Notes: generated by a model not told the origin, from the letters alone. A stretch of 64,000 nucleotides of DNA from Watersipora subatra (GCF_963576615.1 NC_088717.1:53448526-53512525), one strand, 5' to 3'; shown: positions 44,380 to 56,848, numbered from the stretch's first letter. Program-made: numbers and translations.

Positions 44380-45870
44380 TGCTATTTACGAAGTAGGAGG
44401 TGTATATTATATTATAGAAGAATCTACTCTAAATACTCACCGTTCCATATCATAAACAACCAGTCTGATCTCCTCCATTCATTTGCTTTTATGAAATTAA
44501 ACTAATATAACAAAAGAAGTTTAACAAACATGATATAAGGAGACAATCTACATAGATGTAATTTTGCTCCTAGACTACACTTGCTTCTTCAACCATGACT
44601 GTATCTGCTCATGCTTCTTACCATCCCAGGTGAGTTTTCAGCAAAAAAGTTGAATCAGTCACGTAAATACACATTTAATTTGCTTAGTAAGAATATTCCT
44701 CTAGATAATCATTTTATAGTATAAACTTAATAAGTGGTACAAGTATGAGTAACATCTGGTAACTGTTACTAAAGCCAATATTCATGCCAAAAAATAATCT
44801 GTTGTAAACAAGCTCCGGCATCAGATTGAAAAGCCGTGTCGTTTGTATACATTGTAAATACAAATAATAGTAACTTTGAGTTTTAGTAAAACTTTTTGAT
44901 CGAAAAACTTATTTACATCTGAAATCCTTTATGTGTTGATTACTTAATATTAAGTTAAAGGTGCATCTTAGGTCGAAAAACGCACATACAAGGCACTTGC
45001 AACGCACAAACAGTGCGGATACAACGTGCATACACTATCATCGCAACGCACATACAACGGTCAATAGAAAATAAATAAAATACTTTGTGTAATGTTTTAG
45101 ACCTGTTTTATTAACAGACTATAAATATTAATGGAATCTTGAATAATAGCATAATATTGTTACTACCATTATTATTATTATTACACATTAATATTATTAA
45201 TAATATTAATAGTTTACAACGCGCATACAACGCGCATACAACGCGCATACAACGCGCATACAACGCGCATACAACGCGCATACAACGCGCATACAACGCG
45301 CATACAACGCGCATACAACGCGCATGCATAATATGCGCGTTGTACCGACCTAAGATGCACCGTTACCAATATTAGAGGCATTTATCTCCGTCTTCTTAAT
45401 AAATTTCACAACTTCAAATAAACGAAAGTTTAGTTGATGCAAGCAGCTCACTGTCTCAGCATTTATAAGTATAACATACTGACTAGTCTACTAGACTTGA
45501 GAAGTGCAGGTTGGTCCAGGAAAAAGACAATTTAAAAACTCTTATCTAGACAGACAGGTTCTGTTAGTAGTGTTCAATTAGTTCTCTCTGTGAATACTCA
45601 TCCTGACTTCTTACTACTGATGTGATCTGTTGTTGCGACTCCTTATTAACTCATGGATTTGATCACAGAATGATTTATGTTTAAGTTGAATGGCATGTTG
45701 TAGGTTATTAAAAGTTCAGACTAAGTTAATAATCAGCTTACGATGCAGTGAAAGTGAATAATGCTGATAGCTAACTAAAATTACTCATCATAAACTAAAA
45801 ATCAAACATTTGTAAAGAACAGCAGTGAGAATGAAGAAACACAAAAGAGGGTCAGAAAATCAAAACCACA
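44380..45870. repeat. Segmental repeat, copy B
   Basis: It matches copy A in its first half. Its second half (TGCAAGCAGCTCACTG, AGACAGACAGGTTCTGTTA, GTGAATACTCATCCTGAC) matches 53470-54070. It carries an inserted TIR element at 44960-45361 that the 53.5-kb copy lacks. Confidence 0.75.
44960..45361. mobile_element. DNA element with 16-bp TIRs and minisatellite core
   Basis: GGTGCATCTTAGGTCG at 44960-44975 and its exact reverse complement CGACCTAAGATGCACC at 45346-45361 bound a 402-bp insertion. Inside are scattered CGCACATACAA motifs and, at 45217-45330, about ten perfect tandem copies of the 11-mer GCGCATACAAC. The array grew from the element's own subterminal sequence (GCGCGTTGTA occurs inverted near the right end). 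No coding capacity. Confidence 0.85.
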
Positions 45871-46092
45871 GATTTGGCTTACAAGAAAGGAATTCACCAG
45901 ATAGAAAGTAACAAATTAAAATATAACATAAATATCGGTTTCAGATAAACAAGAGAAAGATAAAACAATTACAGATGAACAAGTGTTTGTATATTTTAGA
46001 AGCAGACATGACTCTAGAGATGACAACTCTAATTTGCATGTAAATATGAAGGAAAGCTTAGTAATTCTCAAATCTTTAGCCATAATAGTTAT

Positions 46093-47763
46093 CCCACGAC
46101 CAAACAGAGCGAAGCGATTGGTTGGGAGATTTATGATAAATGCACATGTGCACACAACTCCCGAAAATTATTCATCAACAATGAGACGAACCTTTGAATT
46201 AAAATTTTATCAACAAATTTAACCATCGTTTTGTAGAGTCAGTAAAGTGTAATAACAATACAAAACACATACAAACCTATTTAAATATGTTACCAAGTCT
46301 TTGTAAATCGTCGTTATTATCTTAAAACTTACCCAAATAATCGGATTATACACAAATAAACAGATTTATTTGATCGAAAATCGTTATTAAAACTTGTCAA
46401 GCCTCACTTTTATAAAAGTTAAGACCGAAAGTTGAAACGCCGAGCAACAAAGAATAGAACGATTACATCGTGCGCATTTCACGAAAAAAAACGTGCACTT
46501 TTCACCAGTCTATAGCATGGTCGAAGGTTTCGTTGATTAACGTAGGAGTACTGAAATCGTTTCATTTTTGCCGAGTTCGAATTAACTGACATTTCAGACG
46601 CATTTGAGTACTTTGGTATTCTAACTGATGTTCAACGCAGTGTAAGTAAAGAATATGACGATGATGTTTTTTTCTAACGATTTTTATGAGATTACGATAT
46701 TTAATTATAAGTTTGGTTATTCTTCTTGATACTTCTTGATATTGTTAGCTATGACGTTTTGAAATGTAAACAAAATTGTTCATTGGTTTTCTATTATTAC
46801 TGTATTACCATACCTGCCAACTCTCACGCATTGGGCGTGAGACTCACGCAATCACCCCAAAGAAAAAATGAAAATGCGTGAGAAATGCGTGAGATTTTTG
46901 CCCCAATTTTCACAATTTTATATATACTATCATTGATATATCAATTGCCCCAAAACCAAATCTCACGCATTGCCCCGCTCTCGGGTTGGCAGGTCTGTGT
47001 ATTACTATTACTAAGTTTGGATATTCTTTTTGATACTTCTTGATATTGTTAGCTATGACGTTTTGAAATGTAAACAAAATTGCGCATTGGTTTTCTATTA
47101 TTGCTGTATTACTATTACTAAGTTTGGATATTATTTTTGATACTTCTTGATATTGTTAGCTATGACGTTTTTAAATCCAAACAAAATTGTTTATTGGTTT
47201 TCTATTATTACTGTATTACTATATTAATAATATTGGTTATTCTAATAATATCAGTGCATTTTACTTCTAATATTACATTTCTCCTATTGCAGGGGGAGAT
47301 ATATAAACATATAATCTTTTCTTTTCATTATCGCTGTTTGTCATGACCAAACACTTTTTTAAATAGATTTTCTAAAATCTATATAATAAATATCACTTTT
47401 TGATATTGTTAGCTATGACGTTTTGAAATGTAAACAAAATTGTGCATTGGTTTTATATTATTACTATATTAATAATCTTGGTTATTCTAATAATATCAGT
47501 GCATTCTACTTCTAATATTGGCCAATATTGCATTTCTCCTATTGCAGGAGGAGAGATATAAACATATAATCTTTTCTTTCATTATTGCTGTTTGTTGTAT
47601 ATAATAACACCCACACCCAGTACATTACAGCTACCATTGCAGTTATCCTATTGCACTGCAGTGTCATTTGACTGCTAATATTGCATTTCTCAACCATCAG
47701 TACCCTTTCTTTTTTCTAATATCACTTTGGTCGTGGGCTGTATGACCGTGGAATTTCTAGTTA
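46093..47763 (+). mobile_element. CCCACGACC element, copy A (expanded)
   Basis: It starts CCCACGACCAAACAGAGCG and ends TTTGGTCGTGGGCTGTATG plus CTAGTT, so the ends share an inverted CCCACGACCAAA. It aligns with copies at 58750-59766 and 61932-62979, but here a ~100-bp internal unit (GATACTTCTTGATATTGTTA, GACGTTTTGAAATGTAAAC) is repeated about four times, and a hAT-like element is nested inside. No intact transposase is present. Confidence 0.82.
46809..46997. mobile_element. hAT-like MITE nested in CCCACGACC element (189 bp)
   Basis: The ends are CATACCTGCCAACTCTCACG and GGGTTGGCAGGTCTG (imperfect TIRs). An exact 8-bp duplication TGTATTAC flanks it (46801-46808 and 46998-47005), and the neighbouring tandem units show the uninterrupted target. 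Eight-bp duplications and CA-starting TIRs are typical of hAT elements. The interior is rich in inverted TCTCACGCATT motifs. Confidence 0.88.
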
Positions 47764-47769
47764 ATAGAA

Positions 47770-49030
47770 TATGGTATGTTCCCAATTTAGACATCATCAA
47801 AAACGATCACTAAAGATGGAAGTAACAAAACTTAACTGCAATTGAAAAGGTGAAAATATAACAGAGTTGTGTTCTCCTGTTTGTTAAAAGTGCAAAATAT
47901 AAGCAAATTTAGTTTCATATTGCTACCATTAGCATTTTTCAAAAGGTTAGTTACCAGTTAGTTACAAGCAGCGAGAGGATTTGAACAATATACTTATAAC
48001 AATTATTTTGCCCATTGTCCTGCTTACTGTCTAAAATGATGATTTAGGAAACCAAAGTACATGTAGATTCAGTAAATCTAGTTTCTTATTAAAGCGTTAA
48101 ATCATAATAAAAATTCCCAAATTTGCAGTGAAAGAAAAAAAATTTACACTTTGTTTTTATATGAAAAAAATACATTATAAAATTTATCAGAGCTATTGCA
48201 GAGTGTAGACGAGAAGTAACTATAAATAAACCAGTAAGAATGAATATTTAAGTCTGTATTAGCTATGTATTTGGATGAGTAGCATGGCTGCATAGCTTAA
48301 CATCAATAATACAAAATTTTAATATGCTATGTATATACAGAATACTATAAAATATTATATAACCATATAGCAGCAAAACAATCATATGATTGTTTTTCTA
48401 CCATCATGAAAAATTGCCAACTTTTTGTGAAAATTTAATGTGTAGACAATCAGAGGTGTCTGCTCCTTCAAAACGTGATTTAAAGCATCTACCAGTTTCC
48501 ATGAACATGGAAAGTGAATAAATACAGTCAGAAGCATGAGTACCAGAAGTTATCTAACAAAGAACAGAAGCTCATGCAACTAGCCTACTTACTAAATCTT
48601 CAGATTATTGCTGAATTGTCTATTTAAGTATCCAAACTGTCAGTTAACAATGACTAAAAAATAGATTTTAGATATTTTGAAGCACTACAGATATTTGATG
48701 AGAGAAAAACTAGTTTTCAACAGTTAGTTTTCTGTTTAATGTATGGTAATCCATCTATGGAGAGTAAACTCTGTTGGAAATAAAGGCAATAATTGCTATC
48801 AAGTCTAAAAATACGTAGCAAAATACAACGAAAATAGAGTTAACTTGAATAAATCTTATTTGACATGCTATACGATATCATGGCAACACTTGTATAACTC
48901 TATGACTAAGTGTTTAGCAGCTCGTGCACTAACCGATAGTCATACATCTAGCATCAGGTTTCTTGTTTGCTGTATTTGCATGTATACAAATATGTAAATA
49001 TATATAAAATGTATTAGGAACTGTAAACTT
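47770..49030. other. Intergenic, no gene recognised
   Basis: AT-rich DNA. A B-box-like segment (minus TTGTTCAAATCCTCTCG near 47980) hints at a SINE remnant. Confidence 0.35.
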
Positions 49031-49035
49031 TAAAA

Positions 49036-49100
49036 ACTGTTTATTACGTAAAGTTTCATGGTTGTTACCATTCATCAGGTAAAACTAAAATGATCTGAAG
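49036..49100 (-). ncRNA. Hammerhead ribozyme-like motif (3' of PLE-2), partly degraded
   Basis: On the minus strand CTGATGA (49078-49072), stem II ATGG-TAACAA-CCAT (49071-49058), GAAA (49057-49054), and then a short AC...GT stem III with a U-A at the expected cleavage position. Stem I pairs for only about four bases (TTTA/TAAA), so it is probably decayed. Its position downstream of the endonuclease remnant matches the first PLE. Confidence 0.6.
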
Positions 49101-49204
49101 CTCATGTAACTGTATGCAAAAACACATCAAGTAGCCTAAAGATTAAAGACAACAGTACATACTAACAAACACACTATACAAGCAATACATAATGCCATAA
49201 GTTG

Positions 49205-50215
49205 TTTGTGTCACAGTATTACAAATCAAGAGCTTATTAGGATGTCTGCACCTTGACACAAGCTTGTTTCGTGAATTTAAACTTTCAAGCTTAGGTTTGT
49301 ATAGAATAAAGTATTACAGCTTTCATATGCGCAAATTATAGCGTTTACTGGTCTTATTGTAACTACTTGCTTTCATCGATATTCTCCACCAGATGTTGTA
49401 CGAGATGGACCAATTTTTAAGCTGCCATATAAAACTACTTAGCTCAGTTGATTTTTGTTTTGATGGATCGTTGAAGCTACATGTACTACAATGGCTGTAA
49501 GATCTTGTCTTGAATAGGTCCCCTGTTAGGCCAAGATATGTTTGATTGGCGCCATCAGGTTTATTAGTCAGAACTGTAGCCTGGTAGATGACAGAACTGG
49601 ACGTGCATGCATTTTGCAATGAACATGTATCTTTGTTTCGACAGTTGCATGTTGCTGTAGGCTTTTTGTTTGATAGCTGCGCCTTGTTGTTATTCACAAC
49701 AATTTTTCCAATATTCTTCACGCAGGTATAGCTAAGTTTTACATTGTTCCTATTGAATATAAAATAAAGCTTGTGATCTCTGAGGAATTTTTCATTTAGA
49801 GCTTTGGAGAAGAGCTTTCCTAGATTGGTGGCAGTGATTTTAGGGAAAAGGAGATTATACCACAGCCTATATTTCTCCTGCGTGTAGTTCAGGTGTTATG
49901 AGGTGTTGCAATCTCATTGGATGTCAATTCATGGTGGTAATCTCTTCGACTAAGTTTTTCTTTGTGTTATTTAGTATGTTGTCTAAATATATCTTAATTG
50001 GATGATATTGTGGATAGGCACAGATTGACTGATGCTGGAATGTTGTTAATGATGGACAGTGAGTGGTTAGATCTTGCGTGCAGGTATCTACATGTAGGAG
50101 TATTATTGGGCATACTGAAAGGCTTATATAAATTATTACGTAGATCTACAGACATATCCAAAAATTCAACCGTGCTTTTATTTGTATCTACAGTTATTTT
50201 TAGCCCATTTCAACA
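49205..50215 (-). pseudogene. Penelope-like element copy 2: RT 3' end plus GIY-YIG remnant
   Basis: Reading from 50215 down: VEFLDMSVDLRNNLYKP and PNNTPTCRYLHARSNHSLS (RT palm/thumb, as in Penelope-type RTs); after stops, FPKITATNLGKLFSKALNEK, HKLYFIFNRNNVKLSYTC; then the CNCRNKDTCSLQNACTSSS linker, VIYQATV, TYLGLTGDLFKTR, STELSSFIWQLK; and, after another shift, SRCRHPNKLLICN near 49210. Several stops and frameshifts make it dead. The left border of the RT is cut by a (AT/GTAT)n tract at 50217-50270. Like PLE-1 it adjoins AT microsatellite DNA. Confidence 0.88.
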
Positions 50216-50233
50216 CATATATATATACATGTA

Positions 50234-50264
<31 letters not shown>

Positions 50265-50269
50265 ATATG

Positions 50270-50935
50270 GACTGTCTATCTAGATGCAATTTTACTCAAG
50301 GTTTCATTTATCTCTACAACCATGGCTGTATCTGTTCATGCTTCTTTATTATCTCAGGTGAGTTTTCAGCAAAAAAGTTGACGTAAATAAATCTTTAATT
50401 TGCTTAGCAAAAATATTCCTCCAGATAATCATTTTATAAGCTAAACATAATAAGTGGTACAGACACGAGTAACATCTGTTAGCGGTTACTGAACTCATTA
50501 ATCATGACAGGATATAAACTGTTCACATATTTTAACTCACTTTGATGGAAAAATATTATGGTCACCGAAGCAAAACTGCATAACTAATCCAGTATCTAAA
50601 TTACTGGTTGCAGATATTAAGTGGTGAAGAAGGGGGTTAGGTTTCTATGACAACATGGAATGTGGAATATTTATTAAATAAATGTACACAAGTTACATTC
50701 TTCTTGCTTTAGAAGTTGAGGCTATCTACTTTTCACAAGTTGGAGACGCAATATCTGAGATGAATTAACACTTTGGCGTTATGAATTGACTAAAAAAACA
50801 CTGCAACCATTGTAGTTCTGCAACAGTGTTGTTAACTATTTATACAGTTATCGATATAACAAGTCATATTTATTAGGCTACATACTTATTAATTACTGTA
50901 CCAGCATTATATAAAATACCAAATAATATTTACTT
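50270..50935. repeat. Segmental repeat, copy C
   Basis: CTCAGGTGAGTTTTCAGCAA, ATTTGCTTAGCAAAAATATT, GGTACAGACACGAGTAACAT and CTGCAACCATTGTAGTTCTG appear in the same order as in copies A and B. Confidence 0.75.
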
Positions 50936-50939
50936 GCAG

Positions 50940-52965
50940 GATCAATTTTTCCCAGATGAGAAATTCACTGCGAAGTTTAGCTGCAATTGGTAGAAAATCT
51001 TTGAGTTGATGGTTTGAAACATATATGCTATTTTTGAGAGATTATTTGAGAATTTGTATCGTTTTATCATAATATAATATATTATAATTTGATGTAATGT
51101 ATAAGATTGTACTTTATTAATTTGTAATGTATTGTGTTATATTATATATTTTATATCTCATTAATTTATATAACTTTAAATTGTACTGTATTGTATTATA
51201 AAATACATATCATTACAGTTAAATTTAATATTTATATTATCATACTGTATTATGTCATATAATATGTTATATGTTAATTGCTATATAGGTTCTATTATAT
51301 ATTATCTTATATTATCTTATTATCTTATAACTATATTATATTATTGTATTATATTGTAGCATTTTGTATTATTTAGTGTTGCTTTGAATTATATTATATC
51401 ATATGTTGTATGTTTATTTTTCCTGTACTTCATGAACATGCATTAATTTTCTACAGAGAGCCTTATTTAAAAGTTAAATAAATGAGTTTTTATACTCAAA
51501 CTGACATCTTTTATTGAGTTGTTGAGTGCGCAATCCTTTAAAGATTAGGTATGTCTGTTTTGTACATTGCGGGCGTTCAGAAACTTAAGTTTTTTAGCAG
51601 CTTTCTTGCACAAACAATGGTTCAGTGATGTTGGCTAGACATGTCTGAGACTTGTCAATTGGTAACAAGGACAGTTGGGTTAGTAATTTAAGGTTGGATA
51701 CCACTTCTGCCACCACTGGTTGCTATTTTAGAAATATAATATTAGCCTGTGATTTACAGACGAGGTTTTTTAGACCACTAGATCAGTCTCTCTTACAGCA
51801 TTGTATTTAATTGAATAACTCAATAAGAAACTGACAAACTTCCTCGCCACAGTAGCTCTGCTCATATAAGTATCAAAAGTCAAAAGTAAACCCAAAAATG
51901 AAAATCATTATAACGAGATGCTAAACACTGTGTGTTATATTTAAGGACAAAGAGGTTATTTATTGAAACATTTTTATCACAAAAATTATGAAGTTTTATT
52001 TGTGTCTAGGACTATAGGACTGTGTTGCCAGGACTCTTTAAAGTTTTTAATTGCATGTAGATAGTCTTCAGTACTTATGAAGAGTTTTAAAGCAAATTGT
52101 TACAATGCTTTTATGACAACAATCTATAAAGCCATATGGGTGTGAAGTTTAGACAGCATTGGCAAAAACGTTTGAAACTATGCCGGCAGTTTCCTTATTT
52201 GTTCAAAATGTAGGATTGGTAGTTGATTTTAATTTAAGTAGATAGAATAAGTAAAAAATGATTCAGTGATATGTTTGTGTGGGTGTTAAAAATAGAGAAT
52301 TATTTTTATTCCTACTTTTTAACCTGGCCTAATTGTTGCTACAAATGACCAATCAGAACAGAGTTTGAAGCTAATGGTTCTCTTAACATCTGGCTTAATG
52401 GCATTTTCTGGTTCACATTCTTTGATGCAGTTTAAATGAGCTTTGATGTGGTAGTTAGCTGTTAGTCTTAATGTTGGAACTGGATGATACGAATCAGTGC
52501 TTTAAATTGTTTTAGTCTATATAACGTAGTAAATGGGGGTCATGTGACACGCACTTCCTGAGAATGCTTGATAAACTCTCTTAAGACTATGTCAGCTAGA
52601 AAGCTGTGTTCATAATGAAACAACAGGCAATCTTTACTCAGATTGATTGGTGTCTGTCAGTCCATCTGAAGTAAAGGTAGAAGGTTTGGGGGAAAAATAT
52701 TGTACCATACAAAATTTGATGTCATTGTATTAACAGACAAAAACATTCCACCCAGGTTTAGTACGACAAGCCAAACTTTCTTAACTTGTTATTTGTATAG
52801 CAACTGGTTGTGCTACTTAAACAGAGTTTGTACAAACTTGGTTATTTATGAAGGATAAGTGAGAGAGCTTTTCAGTCTACTGTAGATGTTGTGTGTATGT
52901 ACTAGAAATGTCAGAGTATTGTACAGTGCTAATGTCTATGCTACTTTACAGTATTGTGAGAAACC
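50940..52965. other. AT-rich intergenic DNA with one SINE
   Basis: 50990-51430 is TA/TATT-rich low-complexity DNA. A SINE related to 28720-28935 lies at about 51620-51800. A possible SINE fragment (TTTGGGGGAAAAATATTGTACC) lies near 52680. No gene was recognised. Confidence 0.45.
51620..51800 (-). mobile_element. SINE (minus), second copy of the 28.7-kb family
   Basis: It shares GGCTAGACATGTCTGAG, AAGGTTGGATACCACTTC and the tRNA-like head (minus TAGTGGTCTAAAAAACCTCG) with 28720-28935. Confidence 0.65.
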
Positions 52966-52973
52966 ATCTCTAA

Positions 52974-53332
52974 AGCCTGGTTCCTATATCGATTGCGAGA
53001 CTCTGGCGGTAACTTGCACAGCAAAACTCTTGCGACGCTAGGCTCCGCGGCGTATGTTCACATATAAGCTGCATTGCTAAACATAATCATGTAATCAAAT
53101 AAAACGTTCGCTCGCCATGCCGTTTCTATAATGGTGACCTTCACCCATACAGTGCATTTCGAGAAGGTCTGGTTTATGGCCTTTTGCAAAATTTGAACAG
53201 CGCTAAACTATAGCGATGCTGCCGGCAACTACCGGCGGTCCTTGACAGTACCCGGCGCGTAGGTTCCCATTTCATTGCTAATAGCTTGCGTTGCTGTCGC
53301 CGGTGCTTTGCGACATATATGGGAACCAGGCT
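52974..53332. mobile_element. Harbinger-like MITE (359 bp)
   Basis: The ends AGCCTGGTTCCTATATCG and ATATATGGGAACCAGGCT are inverted repeats, and TAA flanks both sides (52971-52973 and 53333-53335). The interior is GC-richer than its surroundings (GCGACGC, GCCGGCAAC motifs) and non-coding. Confidence 0.82.
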
Positions 53333-53469
53333 TAAATGGGGCTGTCATAAACTGCTGGACAGCGCTGTGCAAATATCTGTTGCTGGATGCAGTAAAAATA
53401 TATTGTATCTTTTCTCATTCAACATATTGCCCAATACAGAAGGGAAAACTCTAGCGCATTTCTCACTTG

Positions 53470-54070
53470 TTCTGGCAACACACCAACTCCAGCATCAAAT
53501 TGAAAAAAAATGTGTTGGTCGTATAAATAAAAACAACAATAGCTTTGTTGTTTTTAGTAAACCTTTTTGATAAAAAAATAAGAAAACTTATTTTGCATAT
53601 GCAACCCTTTTTATGTATAGGCAGTTTGATATTAGAGGCATTTAATTCTATCTTCCCAATGAATTTAGCAACTTTCAGTAATTAGAAATTTGGTTGATGC
53701 AAGCGGCTCACTTCCCCAATCGTTATTAGTACAACATATTGTCTTGTCTACTAGACTTAGAAGTAGAATTTGACTCAAGAAAAAGACAATCTAAAAACTC
53801 TTATGTAGACAGACAGGTTCTGTTAAAAGTTTTCAGTTAGTTCTCTGTGTGAATACTCATGCTGACTTTTAGCTACTGATGTGAGCTTTTGTGACTAAGG
53901 AATATTTAATGTTTAAGTTGAGTGGCATTTTGTATGTTATTAAAAGTTCAAACTAGGTTAGTAGTCAGCTTGCAATGCAGTAAAAGTGAATAATGCTGAT
54001 AGTTAACTAAAATAACTCGTCTAAACTAAAAGTCAAAACTTTTAGAAAGGTGGCTGTAAATTGAATGGTC
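53470..54070. repeat. Segmental repeat, part D (matches right half of copy B)
   Basis: It matches about 44800-45870 from CAACTCCAGCATCAAATTGA onward but lacks the 402-bp TIR insertion found in copy B. Confidence 0.7.
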
Positions 54071-54079
54071 AAACATGAA

Positions 54080-56770
54080 AAAGTTGTGAAAAATCAGAAG
54101 CACACAGTTGACTGAACACAGAAAAAAAACCATCAACAGACAGTCACAAATTAAAACATAACATGTAAATACCCTTAATGAAGTTTTTAACTTTACCTTG
54201 TCTTTGTTATCACAATTCTATATATATACATTTCTCAAAGTTTGTGTGTGTTTGTGTATTCGTGTATTTGTCTGTGGATGTGATTGTTCAGCTAAAGTTA
54301 TTATTTTGGCATTGCGCCTATGCGCTACGATGCCTATGTTAAAAATTATTTTGGGACTTAAGTATATGCAATATGATGCTTCTTCATCTTTTTTCGTTAG
54401 GACTAATTTGTTACGCCCAACAATATTGACAATAATCTATCTTGAATTTAAAATTTGGAGATTTGTGCACTGATTTTATAAAATTATGTTATTAAAAGAT
54501 ATACATCGCTGAACTTGCCATGGCGAGTTGTTTGTGTCCATTATCCACTATATCCGGTATATGTTAAAATAAAAACCATTTGCAAACAGATAAACGACAA
54601 AAACTCTGTGAAAAGTTTAAAGGTTACTGAAATACATACTAAAACTGCCTTCAAGCATTTGTTTTGTAGGCTAAATTTGTTAAAGCTAGATTCAGTGGAC
54701 ATGTTACACGTCTGTCCCAAAAGTAAGAACTCTCCCCTTAGTACATTGTAATCTTGTACTATTTTGCAGATCATAACCACAAAATGCATTAAAGTCATTG
54801 TAGGTACTTGTAGTTACTACGGTTAACATAGTATTTTGGTACTATCTTTAATGAGGATGTTTTTTATCGGATGTGATTGCATTAGATAATGACGATGGGT
54901 TTCTATACCACTCTATTTAGGCCTATTATAGCCTACGATATCTTCACATTCCAACCCTGGCATGTGAAAACTGACATGCCAATTTTCGGATGACAGCACT
55001 AAAACGTACTGATATCATTTAATTGTATATTTAATAATTTTTTATTTTATTTATAGTGAAATAAACTATATTTAGCTATTAATTGCTGATGATTTCACAT
55101 GTTCATTTAATTACTTTTACATTTTTATCTTTCCTTCTAGTATAGTATTTAAACGAGACACTTCTTTCTCAAGATATAAAATTAGAAATTTACAGCTGTT
55201 TAAAAATCTTTGGAAACTTTTACCGCTGTTTTCATTTTCTCTCTTAATTTGTTTAAACTACACAAAACACTTCTCTCTTGATATATAGTTTGAAAGTTAG
55301 AATGGCAAATGTTATTATATGTTAAATACAAGTCAATTTTCTGTTTAAAGACTTTTTTATTACCCGGGCAATGCCGGGTAACACAGCTAATAGTTTTATA
55401 ATATTGTATTTTCAATCGTGATGGTGTAGATATTTGGCTATCGATGTGCTGCTTTGCTGCTATGTGCATTCTAAGAGATCTACAATCTCACAACCTTCCC
55501 TTGCCTCTGGCAGTTCTACGGTTCAATTGAAATATTAATACAAACATTGACCTTTAATGTCGACTGCAACAGATACTGTTTAGCTGATCAGAGAAAATAG
55601 AAACTGCTTGAACAAATACTAATGAGCTCAGAGAGTTTGGTAATTAACCTGGTAGTAAATACATATTTTAAATGTCGAAAAGCTTATTTTAAGCAATATA
55701 TGCTGAGAGAACTAGTTCATACGAATGTTGTTACACGATAATTTTGAAGCTGGTTTCTTATTGTGACTGATATTTGGTTCTCAACTTAAACAGCTTAAAC
55801 TTGTATAAAGATCAAAGCTCTCTTTGTACATTATGTTTCTAGTTTGCTCAAAAATACCATTAGTTCAGTGATCATCGCCTCCAGCAATCCTATATGATAA
55901 ATTGATTCTATAAATTATAAACCAGTGGGTTGGAGTCAAATTTGTAGTTAATATATGGGTCACAAGGGCATGACTAGTTTTTAGAATAGCCCCAGAAGGC
56001 TATGGCAGGTTACTGTTATTTGATAGAATTGAGTCTAGTAGCATGTACAGCTATTTAATATAAATTTGCTGCCTTCCTTACAGACTAGCAAACTATTTAG
56101 TGACATGACCTGCTATATCTGATGATGTTAAATATACATTGATGGCTAATGACAGTCATATAGTTAAAACAAATTAACCAATATATTACACATCACCTGA
56201 CAACACATGACACCGGTGGAATCGCATGACATTTCCTCACATCTCCTGACATCATACCATGTCATGTCATACCGTATCATGCCATATCATACCATATCAC
56301 ATCATATTACAACATTTTGTTTACCCTTACTCCAAAAGCTATAAAAGAAACAGCGCAGAGTAAAAAACCTAAAAGATAAACTTCATATAGAAAAACTCTA
56401 TTTATGGAGGGATAAAAAGATTAGGAAGGCCTATGAATGGTTTTATGAAAGTTGTTAGTATCTTTGCTTTTTTGATCTGATTTTGCACTTCTTCTGTATA
56501 GTTCTGTTGCAAAAAGAATTGATCTCACTATCTTTAACTTTCAGGTCCTCTCATAGATCATTAACTGTTAAGTTTCAGTAAAGATGTGTAGCCAAAATCT
56601 CTGTTTATTTAGTATTATAAACTATCTTACATTAGCTGGTACTGAGACACGGCTGTTTTTGGCTCGCAGCCCTTTTCCAGAAAAACAAGGTTTTCTCAAC
56701 TCACCATCAGTTCTTGATTACCTTCATAACCTAAGAATATTAATCTTTTAAATTGACCAATTATCAACTA
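54080..56770. other. Intergenic DNA with dispersed repeats
   Basis: 54610-54910 carries the dispersed block of the 10.4-kb palindrome; 55360-55390 has a Helitron-like end; 56205-56310 is a degenerate CATCATACCATGTCAT-type repeat. No gene is recognised until the TSP-C promoter. Confidence 0.4.
55360..55390 (+). mobile_element. Possible Helitron 3' terminus
   Basis: TTACCCGG-GCAATG-CCGGGTAA forms an 8-bp hairpin with a 6-nt loop, followed by CACAGCTAA and a T. A hairpin shortly before CTRR/T is the Helitron 3' signature. No 5' TC end or Rep/helicase sequence was located. Confidence 0.4.
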
Positions 56771-56779
56771 GTGTTATGA

Positions 56780-56788
56780 TATATAAAA
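56780..56788 (+). promoter_or_regulatory. TATA box of TSP-C
   Basis: TATATAAAA lies 69 bp before the ATG, a similar spacing to TSP-B. Confidence 0.6.
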
Positions 56789-56848
56789 TAAGAGATAATC
56801 TCATGGATGACAGTTTCAGCTCAACCGCTTCACAAACACGTCGTAGAG

